From NCBI GenBank assembly GCA_934394815.1, contig CAKRRD010000034.1, forward strand, positions 1-36,226: a DNA stretch of 36,226 nt, read 5' to 3'. The notes below the pieces were generated by a model that was not told where the DNA came from, ran no database searches, and was given only the letters and a program-made list of their open reading frames with translations. Shown one piece after another: positions 25,216-33,540 of this stretch; within the stretch, counting starts at the first letter, position 1, and each line of letters opens with the position of its first letter. Made by a program: the position numbers and the translations under genes. The DNA comes from an uncultured Acetatifactor sp. GTDB lineage: Bacteria > Bacillota > Clostridia > Lachnospirales > Lachnospiraceae.

Positions 25216-26838
25216 ATGAAGAGAAAAGTATTATCCGTACTTTTAGCATCTGCTATGGTAGCTTCCTTAGCAGCATGCGGAAGCAGCAACGATGCTCCTG
25301 CAGCATCCACCGACAGCGCAGCAGCTACTGACAGCGCAGCAGCTTCTACCGAGGCTTCCACCGAAGCTTACAACCTTGAGGAGATTAACGTAGTAGTTAA
25401 TGGTACTCTGACTGCAACCGTTGATAACGGCCAGGCTGAATTCGTTCAGCAGTGGGATGATGCAGTATCCGAAGCAATCGGTCATCCTATTAAGATGAAC
25501 GTCCAGCAGTTAGACCACTCCGGTTATACCGATGCAGTAGGTCGTCTGTTCGCAGGCGGTGACTATCCTGATGTAATGATCATGAGTGCAGATATGTTCA
25601 AGCAGTATGCACCTACCGGTCTGCTGTGGGATATGTCCGAAGCATATGCAAACGCTAAGTTCCAGTCTCACCTGATCCTGCCTGAGATCAACGAGAACCT
25701 GAAGGATGAGGAAGGTCATCTGTATGGTTTCGCTCCTACCTATGGTAATGGATGTGTTACCTATGTTAAGCAGGCATGGTTAGATGCAGTTGGCCTGAAG
25801 GCTGAAGATATCAAGACTTATGATGATTACTACAACATGCTGTTAAAGTTCCACAACGAAGATCCCGATGGTAACGGCGTAACCGGTGATACCTATGGTG
25901 TTATCGCAGCTGGTTTCGTTGGAAACGAAGCTCCTTATGTAAACTATCTGCCTGAGTTCTGGCAGGATGCATATCCCGCAATCCTGCAGGATGAGAATGG
26001 TACCTGGTACGATGGATTCCAGACCGATGCTACCAAGGCAGCTCTGTTAAGATTACAGCAGGCTTACAAAGATGGCGCTATCGACCCTGAGACCCTGACC
26101 GCTTCTACCAAGATCGCACGTGAGAAATGGTTCTCCAACGATCAGACCGGTTCTTCAGGTGTATTCACTTACTGGGCAGGCTCCTGGTATCAGACTCTGA
26201 CCGATAACCTGATCAAGAACAACGTAGATGAGAAGCTGGTTGAGCTGGCTCCTATCGCTGAGGTTGGCGCTTACCTGAACAGAGAAGCTCCTGTATGGGT
26301 TATCATTGATGACGGTGACGGAGACAACTCCCGTGAGCAGGCTATCTTCGATGCATTCATCGAGACCATGATGGATGGCGACAAGGTGCAGACTCTGTGG
26401 ACCTACGGTGCTGAAGATGTTCACTGGTCTACCAAGGCTGAAAGCTTCACCATCAATGCAGGTACTGACAAAGAGAAGACCTACGAGTACGAAGACGGTC
26501 AGTTCCACTTAAAGCAGTCTCCTAACGATCCTAACTCCGTATGGAAGAAGAATGCTATGGATCCCGCTCTGGTTATCTGCTCTCTGGACAACGGCTTTAA
26601 CGATATCTCCAGCCTGGCTGCAGAAGGCAACAAGTTCTTCACCGAGAACTGCAAGGATGCTCCTCAGTCTCCTACCTCTGAGACCTACACCAACGAGTCC
26701 GGCACCATCTATGATGCTAAGCTGGCAGCTATCACTTCTGTAGTAGTTGATGGCGGCGATGTAGATGCAGCTATGCAGACCTACGTTGACACTGTTGGCG
26801 GTATCATTGATCAGTGCTTAGCTGAACTGAATCAGTAA
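25216..26838 (+). CDS. CUT1 ABC transporter substrate-binding lipoprotein
   Basis: A 540-aa extracellular solute-binding protein. The signal peptide ends in lipobox LAAC with Cys21, followed by an Ala/Ser/Thr-rich linker (about 22-50). The body has family features such as GGDYPDVMIMS, LYGFAPTYGNG and an EF-hand-like acidic loop (EDPDGNGVTGDTYG) common in the large LplA/YtcQ type. That type serves complex or acidic oligosaccharides. Two permeases follow; the ATPase is missing, as usual in such operons, which rely on a shared MsmX-like ATPase. Its codons (AAG, GGT, GTT, ACC, TCC, GCT) look more strongly biased than those of its neighbours, suggesting high expression. The ATG at 25216 has a strong AGGGAGGAAAGAA; the longer frame from 25075 is not credible. 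Confidence 0.93.
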   Translation: MKRKVLSVLLASAMVASLAACGSSNDAPAASTDSAAATDSAAASTEASTEAYNLEEINVVVNGTLTATVDNGQAEFVQQWDDAVSEAIGHPIKMNVQQLDHSGYTDAVGRLFAGGDYPDVMIMSADMFKQYAPTGLLWDMSEAYANAKFQSHLILPEINENLKDEEGHLYGFAPTYGNGCVTYVKQAWLDAVGLKAEDIKTYDDYYNMLLKFHNEDPDGNGVTGDTYGVIAAGFVGNEAPYVNYLPEFWQDAYPAILQDENGTWYDGFQTDATKAALLRLQQAYKDGAIDPETLTASTKIAREKWFSNDQTGSSGVFTYWAGSWYQTLTDNLIKNNVDEKLVELAPIAEVGAYLNREAPVWVIIDDGDGDNSREQAIFDAFIETMMDGDKVQTLWTYGAEDVHWSTKAESFTINAGTDKEKTYEYEDGQFHLKQSPNDPNSVWKKNAMDPALVICSLDNGFNDISSLAAEGNKFFTENCKDAPQSPTSETYTNESGTIYDAKLAAITSVVVDGGDVDAAMQTYVDTVGGIIDQCLAELNQ

Positions 26839-26884
26839 TTGAGACTGTAATATAGTAGCAAAAGCTGCAAAAGCATGATATAAT

Positions 26885-26929
26885 TATCCTGTCCCATCGG
26901 GATACAAAGCCTGTGGGACAGGATATTTT
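26885..26929 (+). terminator. Hairpin between binding protein and permeases
   Basis: A 12-bp stem, TATCCTGTCCCA (26885-26896) with its complement at 26914-26925, is followed by TTTTA. Probably a partial terminator or 3'-end stabiliser that keeps binding-protein mRNA in excess of permease mRNA. Confidence 0.75.
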
Positions 26930-26976
26930 AGAGAGAAAAGAATGTGTGAGATGAAGTTGAAAGGAAGAGGGATGGT

Positions 26977-27942
26977 ATGAGCAAGAAAAAGAAAATCACC
27001 ACATCCACCGGCGTTGAAGTACGTCACAAGCCTTTGGGTCTCCGAATCTGGAATAACAGAGGCTACTATTTGATGTTCCTGCCTGTATTTGTGTTCATTT
27101 TGATCATGTATTACTGGCCTATGCTTGGTATTCGTTATGCATTTTACGATTACAAGCCTGTAGGTGCACCTACGTTTGTAGGATTGAAGCATTTTTACAG
27201 CATGTTTAAGACCGATGCGTTCTGGACTGCTTTCCGGAACACACTGGAATTAAGTATTATGAAGTTATTGATCACTACCTTTACTGCGGTTGTTGTATCA
27301 ATCTTTTTAAATGAAATGGGAAATCTCTTTGCAAAGAAAACTTTGCAGACTATTATATATCTGCCCCACTTTATGTCCTGGGCAGTAGTTGCATCTATCT
27401 TCAGTTTGTTCCTGTCTCCCTCCTCTACCGGTCTGGTAAACGGATTATTACATGACTGGGGCATTCTGTCTGCTGATGCCAAGAACATTTACTTCCTGGC
27501 AAGCCCGACATGGTGGAGACCGATCTTCTACATTATCAATATCTGGAAAGAGACCGGTTGGGGAACTATCATCTTCCTGGCTACTCTGGCAGGTATTAAC
27601 CCTGAACTGTACGAAGCAGCTGATATCGACGGTGCAACCCGTATGCAGAAGATGCGTTATGTAACTCTGCCTGCGCTGGCTAACACCATCATCACTGTAT
27701 TGATCCTGAACCTTGCTAAGGTTATGAACATGTTCGAGTCCGTATTCGTATTGTACAACAATGCGGTATACAGCGTATCTGATGTTATTTCTACTTATAT
27801 TTACCGTCAGACATTCGCAATCGCTCTGCCGAACTATGGTTACTCTACAGCAGTTGGTCTCTTCAAGTCTCTGGTTGGTTGTGTACTGGTATTAGTATGT
27901 AACTGGGCAAGTAAGAAGACCCGTGGCCGTGGCATTGTATAG
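26977..27942 (+). CDS. CUT1 ABC transporter permease, LplB-like
   Basis: A 321-aa permease with six membrane segments. It has the start typical of this group (NNRGYYLMFLPVFVFILIMYYWPMLG) and the EAA loop EAADIDGATRMQKMRYVTLP that contacts the ATPase. It pairs with the next permease to form the channel. AGAGGG precedes the ATG at 26977. Its stop at 27942 sits within the ribosome site of the next gene, so the two are coupled. Confidence 0.92.
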   Translation: MSKKKKITTSTGVEVRHKPLGLRIWNNRGYYLMFLPVFVFILIMYYWPMLGIRYAFYDYKPVGAPTFVGLKHFYSMFKTDAFWTAFRNTLELSIMKLLITTFTAVVVSIFLNEMGNLFAKKTLQTIIYLPHFMSWAVVASIFSLFLSPSSTGLVNGLLHDWGILSADAKNIYFLASPTWWRPIFYIINIWKETGWGTIIFLATLAGINPELYEAADIDGATRMQKMRYVTLPALANTIITVLILNLAKVMNMFESVFVLYNNAVYSVSDVISTYIYRQTFAIALPNYGYSTAVGLFKSLVGCVLVLVCNWASKKTRGRGIV

Positions 27943-27954
27943 GAGGTGTTAAAC

Positions 27955-28815
27955 GTGGCAAAGACAGCTTATCGTAAACCTAAGAAAAAGGTTCATGTAT
28001 TCGATATTGTAAACTACATCGTATTTATTCTGATCGGCCTCCTGGTTCTGGTACCTATCTGGAAGGTAGTAGTAGACTCCTTCAATGCTGTGGGTGTATA
28101 CCAGTTCAGACTGTGGCCGCAGGATTTTACATTAGATGGCTATAAGACCATCATTCATACCCAGAGACTGTACAGACCTTTCATCAACTCTGTTATCACA
28201 ACCGTGCTTGGTACTTTCCTTGGTCTGCTCCTGTCCACCCTGGGTGGTTATGTACTGATCCAGTTTGATATGCCGGGACGTAATTTCTTCGCATATTTCC
28301 TTCTGTTTACCATGATCTTCTCCGGTGGTATGATCCCCGAGTACCTGGTAATGAAGCAGTTACATCTGGTTAACAGCATGTGGATCCTGGTTGTAAAGCA
28401 CGGTATGAACGTGTACAATCTGGTACTGATGCGTAACTTCTTCGAAGGAATACCTGCCAGCCTGTTCGAGGCGGCCGAGATTGACGGATGTTCCCCTATG
28501 GGAATCTTCTTCAAGATCGTGCTTCCTCTGTCCAAAGCAGCTCTGGCTTCCATCGGTCTGATGTTTGCAGTTACCGTATGGAATGACTATTCTACCGTTA
28601 AGATCTATATTACCAATCCTGATCAGGTTAACTTCCAGTATCAGTTACGTAATATGATCATGGATGGTGATACCCCTACTACGCAGTATTCGGTATCACA
28701 GAACACTCTGTTCTATGCAGCAATCGTATGTGCAATCCTTCCTTTCATGGCATTGTATCCTTTCCTGCAGAAGTATTTCGTAAAGGGTGTAAATATCGGT
28801 GCTGTAAAAGAGTGA
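27955..28815 (+). CDS. CUT1 ABC transporter permease, LplC/YtcP-like
   Basis: A 286-aa permease with about six membrane segments and the EAA loop FEAAEIDGCSPMGIFFKIVLP. It ends in PFLQKYFVKGVNIGAVKE, the characteristic tail of the YtcP/LplC type. The frame opens at GTG 27946, but that codon overlaps AGGAGG (27941-27946). GTG 27955, 8 nt further on, is the proper start (MAKTAYRKPKKKVHV). Together with the lipoprotein and LplB-like permease it forms an importer of the kind known for rhamnogalacturonan, aldouronate or related oligosaccharides. Confidence 0.92.
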   Translation: MAKTAYRKPKKKVHVFDIVNYIVFILIGLLVLVPIWKVVVDSFNAVGVYQFRLWPQDFTLDGYKTIIHTQRLYRPFINSVITTVLGTFLGLLLSTLGGYVLIQFDMPGRNFFAYFLLFTMIFSGGMIPEYLVMKQLHLVNSMWILVVKHGMNVYNLVLMRNFFEGIPASLFEAAEIDGCSPMGIFFKIVLPLSKAALASIGLMFAVTVWNDYSTVKIYITNPDQVNFQYQLRNMIMDGDTPTTQYSVSQNTLFYAAIVCAILPFMALYPFLQKYFVKGVNIGAVKE

Positions 28816-28844
28816 TTTTTGCATCGTAAGTATTTTGACTCAGG

Positions 28845-28868
28845 CAAGGGAAACTTCGGTTTCCCTTG
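28845..28868 (+). other. TTCG-tetraloop hairpin between permease and esterase genes
   Basis: A perfect 10-bp stem CAAGGGAAAC / GTTTCCCTTG is capped by TTCG. There is no good T run after it (TGTTGT), so it is more likely an mRNA stability or processing element, or a leaky terminator. Confidence 0.6.
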
Positions 28869-28935
28869 TGTTGTATAAGCATTTAACAAACGCGTGAGCA
28901 TATATGCGCAGGGGAAGCGCAGAAATGAGGAGACA

Positions 28936-29628
28936 ATGAGTAAAATATTTTGGGCTGCAGATTCCACAGTCCAGACCAACGACTTCACAACATATCCGCA
29001 GACAGGTATTGGTCAGGTATTTCCTTTATTTGTTAAAAAAGAGTACAGGGTAGTCAATCATGCCAAGAACGGCAGAAGCACCAAAAGCTTTATGGACGAG
29101 GGGAGACTACAGGCCATAGAGGAACAGATTGGTGCGGGAGACTTCCTGTTTATTCAGTTCGGACATAATGATGAGAAGAAGGAAGACCCTGCAAGATATA
29201 CAGAGCCTTTTTCAACATACATGGAGAATCTGGAGACCTTTATCCGGGCAGCCAGGGAACATAGCGCCTATCCGGTATTAATTACACCGTTAGAGCGCAG
29301 ATGCTTCATGGATGAGAAACATTTAGGCATCGGAGCACACTCCGACTATGTGGCAGCCATGAAACAGACTGCGGAGAAAAACAATGTACCTCTGGTGGAT
29401 CTCTACAGTATGAGCCGTATGGAACTGAAAAAAGCCGGAGAGAAGAACAGCAGAAGATGGTATATGTTCTTCCCGGAGGGTGAGTACAAGAATCATCCGG
29501 AGAAATCGGAGGACAATACCCATCTTCGTTATGACGGTGCTGTGAATTTTGCATCCATGATTGCCAGAGGTTTAAGAGAACTTGGCGGTATCTATGCAGA
29601 CATGTTGTTAGATGATATAAATCTGTAA
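28936..29628 (+). CDS. SGNH/GDSL esterase, rhamnogalacturonan acetylesterase type (CE12-like)
   Basis: A 230-aa SGNH hydrolase. Block I reads AADSTVQ with nucleophile Ser10, block II NHAKNGRSTKSF with Gly46, block III IQFGHNDEK with Asn78, and block V EDNTHLRYDGA with Asp193 and His196. This set matches rhamnogalacturonan acetylesterases such as YesT/RhgT, which remove acetyl groups from pectin fragments. The first motif residue is Ala where many have Gly (GDS). There is no signal peptide, so it acts on imported oligosaccharides. GAGGAG precedes the ATG at 28936; the longer frame from 28894 adds an unsupported 14 residues. It lies 120 nt after the permeases and is followed by a terminator. 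Confidence 0.88.
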   Translation: MSKIFWAADSTVQTNDFTTYPQTGIGQVFPLFVKKEYRVVNHAKNGRSTKSFMDEGRLQAIEEQIGAGDFLFIQFGHNDEKKEDPARYTEPFSTYMENLETFIRAAREHSAYPVLITPLERRCFMDEKHLGIGAHSDYVAAMKQTAEKNNVPLVDLYSMSRMELKKAGEKNSRRWYMFFPEGEYKNHPEKSEDNTHLRYDGAVNFASMIARGLRELGGIYADMLLDDINL

Positions 29629-29640
29629 AAATTAAAAAGA

Positions 29641-29688
29641 AAATCCTGTTTCGGACGACAGAAAAGCCGCCGGAACAGGATTTTTTTT
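29641..29688 (+). terminator. Terminator of the transporter-esterase operon
   Basis: A 14-bp stem with one G-T pair (29641-29654 with 29670-29683), followed by eight T residues. It also separates the operon from convergent uxuB. Confidence 0.85.
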
Positions 29689-29695
29689 ATAAAGT

Positions 29696-31309
29696 TTAGG
29701 AAGTATATTTATTCAGAACCGCTGCCACAGCACCGGGACCGGCAATCAGCTCTCTGAAATACCGGCAGACTGTGGTATCCATGCCGAGGGCTTTCAGGTC
29801 TACACCCCAGAGGGAAGTATCCGACAGCACATTGCCAAGAACTGCTTCTACATCAGTGGAAGCTCCCAGAGAAATACCACTGATTATAGCAGTTAACTCC
29901 TCCAGGCGGGGATCGGAGCTTAAAGTAAATGACTTGCCGTTATCATCTACCCCCATGAGATATCTTAACCACCCTGCGAATACCAGGGGAATGAACTTCA
30001 GATCCGCTACATCCAGCTTCGGATCCGCAGCGTAGGCTTTGATGGTCTCCCCAAAGCGGATCGCCAGCTTTTGTGAGGTGTCTGTGGCAATTCTCTGGGG
30101 CGTATCCGGCATGAACGGATTAGGAATACGGACATTTAATACCGTATCCAGGAATTCCTTCGGATCCAGGATGCCGGGATTGATAACCACAGGAAGACCT
30201 TCTGTATATCCAATCTGCTCTACCAGCTTTTTCAGTGCCGGATTTTTCATTTCTTCCGAGATCAGGGTATAGCCTAAGAGACAGCCGAAGACTGCCAGAG
30301 CGGTGTGCAGCGGATTCAGACAGGTGCACACTTTCATTTTTTCTACCTTGTCTACGGTCTCTCTGGAGGTGAAGATGAGTCCGCCTTTTTCGAGAGCAGG
30401 CCGACCGTTCGGAAACTTATCCTCAATGACCAGATACTGACATTCCTCTGCGTTGACAAAAGGTGCTACGTAGGTATGCTTGCCGGTGATCACAGGATCT
30501 AATTCTTCTACGCCATCCTTTTTCAGAAGCTCCTCAATGGAGGCATCTGGGCGGGGAGTGATCTTATCGATCATGGTCCAGGGGAAGGAGACTTTACCGC
30601 TTGTCTTGATATAGTTCTCAAAATCCTGCTTTACCAGACCGTTTCTGGACCAGCCTTCCGCAAAGGCAGTGATGGCTGCTGCAAGTTTATCACCATTATG
30701 GGAGCAGTTATCCATGCTTACCATGGCAATGGGCTTTTCTCCTGCAAGAAATCTTGCATATAATAAGGATGCTACTTTTCCAATATAACTGATGGGAGAT
30801 TCAGGACCAGCAGTCAGATCTGTAGCGACCAAGGGAGTAAACTTACCATCTGCACCATAGAGATTATATCCTTTTTCTGTAATGGTGAAGGAAGCCATCT
30901 GTAAACTGTCAGCGGCAAAAATCTCCTTCAGACGCTGAAACTGTTCTGCGTTATCAGAATCTAGTGCAAGAGACTCTACAACACTGCCGACGACCGTCTT
31001 TTCCACCGTACCGTTAGCTTTTAATGTTACAAGAATACTATAATCATCATGAGGATGATTCATTTTTTCGATGATCTCATCATCATATCCTTCTGCGACC
31101 ACCAGACCTCTGTCGAGGACACCGCGGTTCAAAAGCTCCTGTACGACTTCTGCCTGAAAGGCACGGAAAATATTACCGGCACCGAAATGAATCCAGAAAG
31201 GATTTTCTTTCGTAGCAGCTGTAACTGCATCACGGTCAAAGCCCGGCAGGGCATAGCCGGCTTTTTCCCAGGATTGTCGATCTTTTAAGCCTTCTTTATT
31301 TAGTTTCAT
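29696..31309 (-). CDS. uxuB: D-mannonate oxidoreductase (fructuronate reductase)
   Basis: A polyol/mannitol dehydrogenase-family enzyme that interconverts D-fructuronate and D-mannonate with NAD(H). The 537-aa protein has the Rossmann part with IHFGAGNIFRAFQAEVVQ and the catalytic-region landmarks VSMDNCSHNGDKL and FPWTMIDKITPRPD. It also has a C-terminal helical domain with TCLNPLHTALAVFGCLLGY. The family also includes mannitol and tagaturonate enzymes; uxuA directly upstream makes fructuronate reductase the best call. ATG 31309 follows AAAGGAG by 9 nt and lies within the last 14 nt of uxuA, so the two are coupled. The frame from 31330 starts upstream of that ribosome site. Confidence 0.92.
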   Translation of the reverse strand: MKLNKEGLKDRQSWEKAGYALPGFDRDAVTAATKENPFWIHFGAGNIFRAFQAEVVQELLNRGVLDRGLVVAEGYDDEIIEKMNHPHDDYSILVTLKANGTVEKTVVGSVVESLALDSDNAEQFQRLKEIFAADSLQMASFTITEKGYNLYGADGKFTPLVATDLTAGPESPISYIGKVASLLYARFLAGEKPIAMVSMDNCSHNGDKLAAAITAFAEGWSRNGLVKQDFENYIKTSGKVSFPWTMIDKITPRPDASIEELLKKDGVEELDPVITGKHTYVAPFVNAEECQYLVIEDKFPNGRPALEKGGLIFTSRETVDKVEKMKVCTCLNPLHTALAVFGCLLGYTLISEEMKNPALKKLVEQIGYTEGLPVVINPGILDPKEFLDTVLNVRIPNPFMPDTPQRIATDTSQKLAIRFGETIKAYAADPKLDVADLKFIPLVFAGWLRYLMGVDDNGKSFTLSSDPRLEELTAIISGISLGASTDVEAVLGNVLSDTSLWGVDLKALGMDTTVCRYFRELIAGPGAVAAVLNKYTS

Positions 31310-32378
31310 AACGCGCAGCTCCTTTCTCAATAGCCTCCCACAGACCGTTCAGATAAGCCGCACCAAGAGCACGATCATAGAGACCGTAACCGGGCATGGC
31401 AACTTCTCCCCAGATCATGCGGCCGTGGTCTGGACGGATGGGACCATCGAAGCCGATCTCATATAAGGCACGCATGATCTCATACATGTCAAAGGTACCG
31501 TCAGAGGACAGATGTGCAGCCTCTTCGAAATCGGTGGGACTGTTGAATTTCAGATTGCGTACATGGGCAAAATGGATACGACCTTTCAGGGAACGGATCA
31601 TATCCGGCAGATCATTTTCCAGATTCGTCCCATAAGAACCGGAACAGAAGGTGACACCGTTATGTGGATTGTCCACCATCTGCATCATACGCAGGATATT
31701 TTTCTTGTTAATAATGATACGAGGCAGACCGAACACACTCCAGGCGGGATCATCGGGATGAATTGCCATGTTGATATTGTATTTATCGCAGACCGGCATG
31801 ATCCGCTCCAGGAAGTACTTCAGATTCTCGAATAATTTTTCATCATCGATATTCTCATACATTGCAAAAAGCTCTTTGATATGTGCCATGCGCTCCGGTT
31901 CCCAGCCGGGCATTATAGTACCGTTGGTATCTCCGGCGATGGAGGCAAACATTTCCTCCGGGTTAATAGCATCTACAGCTTCCTGCGTATAGGCCAGAAC
32001 GGTGGATCCGTCGGGACGTTTTCTGGCAAGCTCGGTTCTCGTCCAGTCAAAGACCGGCATGAAATTATAGCAGACCAGATGAATATCTTCTTTTCCAAGA
32101 TTTTCCAAAGTCTGAATATAATTGTCGATGTAGAAATCACGGTCGGAAGCGCCTGTTTTGATGGCATCATGCACGTTGACGCTTTCGATTCCGGAGATGT
32201 GAAGTCCGGCAGCGGCTACTTCCGCTTTCAGTACAGCGATACGCTCCCTGCTCCAGACTTCCCCGGGAGCGGTATCGTATAAAGTAGTGATGACTCCGGT
32301 GACTCCCGGAATCTGTCTGATCTGAGATAAGGTTACGGTATCGAATTTGGATCCGTACCATCGTAAAGTCATTTCCAT
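31296..32378 (-). CDS. uxuA: Mannonate dehydratase
   Basis: UxuA dehydrates D-mannonate to 2-keto-3-deoxygluconate. The 360-aa TIM-barrel protein has the probable metal ligands of the family in their motifs: HPDDP (207-211), FCSGS (Cys245), HVRN (His272) and RPDHGR (Asp317). Length is normal for the Firmicutes form. GGAGG lies 10 nt before the ATG. With uxuB it covers fructuronate to KDG; uronate isomerase, KDG kinase and KDPG aldolase must be elsewhere. It is divergent from a cupin-AraC regulator, with a 194-nt spacer holding a dyad near the start site. Confidence 0.96.
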   Translation of the reverse strand: MEMTLRWYGSKFDTVTLSQIRQIPGVTGVITTLYDTAPGEVWSRERIAVLKAEVAAAGLHISGIESVNVHDAIKTGASDRDFYIDNYIQTLENLGKEDIHLVCYNFMPVFDWTRTELARKRPDGSTVLAYTQEAVDAINPEEMFASIAGDTNGTIMPGWEPERMAHIKELFAMYENIDDEKLFENLKYFLERIMPVCDKYNINMAIHPDDPAWSVFGLPRIIINKKNILRMMQMVDNPHNGVTFCSGSYGTNLENDLPDMIRSLKGRIHFAHVRNLKFNSPTDFEEAAHLSSDGTFDMYEIMRALYEIGFDGPIRPDHGRMIWGEVAMPGYGLYDRALGAAYLNGLWEAIEKGAARYETK

Positions 32379-32428
32379 AAGGGGATTACCTCCATTTGCG
32401 TGATGATTTATTCGGAATATTCAGAATC

Positions 32429-32461
32429 TGTTACCCTATAAATGGTTACATTTTCATTATA
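32429..32461 (-). promoter_or_regulatory. uxuA promoter -10 with operator-like dyad
   Basis: On the minus strand a TATAAT lies at 32461-32456, with only a weak -35 (TTTGTT-like, 15-16 nt upstream). Just downstream, TGTTACC (32429-32435) and GGTTACA (32444-32450) form an inverted repeat with one mismatch and an 8-nt spacer, covering the expected start site. Such placement suits a repressor site. The regulator is unknown. A second small dyad, TTGCA-N5-TGCAA, at 32496-32510 could serve either divergent gene. Confidence 0.4.
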
Positions 32462-32572
32462 TTTTTTCTGGTATAAAAACAAAGTGAATGGATTGTTGCA
32501 TATATTGCAAAAGTTGTTGTTGCGATTTATGATGATAATGTTAGAAATGACATTAAAAACGGAGAAGACACA

Positions 32573-33445
32573 ATGAAGAAAAACTTGCAGACAGAATTTA
32601 CCACACGGCAGTATATGCTGTCCAAGAATTTTGAAATCTATTATTATAATGAAAAATATACTTTCAAAATAGAAGTCCATACACATAATTATTATGAATT
32701 TTATTTTTTTATAGAGGGCAATGTGCGCATTCAGATTGAGGATGAATTGTATCCATTAAAATACGGAGATATGGTAGTGATACCTCCGGGCCGCAGACAC
32801 AGAGCGGTGGCAGAACAGGCAACAGGTGCCTATCGCCGTTTTGTCTTCTGGATCAGCAAAGAATATGCGGGGAGGCTGATGGAGCAGGCCCCCGAATATG
32901 GGTACCTCATGCAGCGGGCCGAGGTGCAGGGAAAGCTGATCTATCATCATGATGTGGTAGCATTTAATACCATTCAGTATAAAATATTCCAGCTGATCGA
33001 GGAGATTCAGATGGAACGCTATGGCAGAGATGCCAGGGTACCCGTGCTGGTGAACGATCTGATCCTGCATCTGAACCGGGAGATATATGAAGAGGAACAT
33101 CCGGTGAAGATCCGGGAGGAAAATTTGTATCAGAATCTGATCTATTATATAGAACAGAACCTGGAGGAGGATCTCTCTCTGGAAAAACTGTCTTCCGTAT
33201 TTTTTGTGAGCCGATACTATATCGCACATATTTTCAAGGCACAGGCAGGGATTTCCGTACACCAGTATATTCTGAAAAAAAGAATGCAGGCATGCAGGGA
33301 AGCAATCCTGGGCGGAGAAAATATCAGTAAGGTTTACGAGCGCTACGGTTTTCAGGACTATTCCAGCTTCTACCGGGCATTCCGGAAGGAATACGGGATG
33401 TCACCGAAGGAATACCGGGAGGAACAAAAAGTTGTTTTGAAATAA
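32573..33445 (+). CDS. Cupin-AraC family transcriptional regulator
   Basis: A 290-aa regulator. The N-terminal sugar-sensing cupin has HTHNYYEFYFFIEG (36-49) and LKYGDMVVIPPGRRH (62-76). The C-terminal AraC domain (about 185-285) has both helix-turn-helix units (LSLEKLSSVFFVSRYYIAHIFKAQAG and ENISKVYERYGFQDYSSFYRAFRKEYG). It is soluble, so it should sense an intracellular ligand such as a uronate or oligosaccharide. It is divergent from uxuAB and 95 nt upstream of the GH115 gene in the same direction, so it may control both. GGAG with a long 8-10 nt spacing precedes the ATG at 32573. Confidence 0.9.
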   Translation: MKKNLQTEFTTRQYMLSKNFEIYYYNEKYTFKIEVHTHNYYEFYFFIEGNVRIQIEDELYPLKYGDMVVIPPGRRHRAVAEQATGAYRRFVFWISKEYAGRLMEQAPEYGYLMQRAEVQGKLIYHHDVVAFNTIQYKIFQLIEEIQMERYGRDARVPVLVNDLILHLNREIYEEEHPVKIREENLYQNLIYYIEQNLEEDLSLEKLSSVFFVSRYYIAHIFKAQAGISVHQYILKKRMQACREAILGGENISKVYERYGFQDYSSFYRAFRKEYGMSPKEYREEQKVVLK

Positions 33446-33540
33446 AAATCATGCTGTTTTGCATAGAAAACAGTGTGAGAATTCCTTAGAATCATTAAAA
33501 ATAAGAGAAAAAGGAATCTGGAAAGAAAAAAGGTGGCATA

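Noticed and set aside
25216..28815. Sugar ABC transporter regarded as incomplete because no ATPase gene is present
   Set aside because: CUT1 operons of this type in Firmicutes commonly use a shared ATPase encoded elsewhere.
32496..32510. TTGCA-N5-TGCAA dyad as the same operator as the transporter-leader dyad at 25097-25112
   Set aside because: Half-sites share TTGC/GCAA but the spacing differs by one base (7 versus 8 nt) and the central CG is missing, so a common regulator is not supported.
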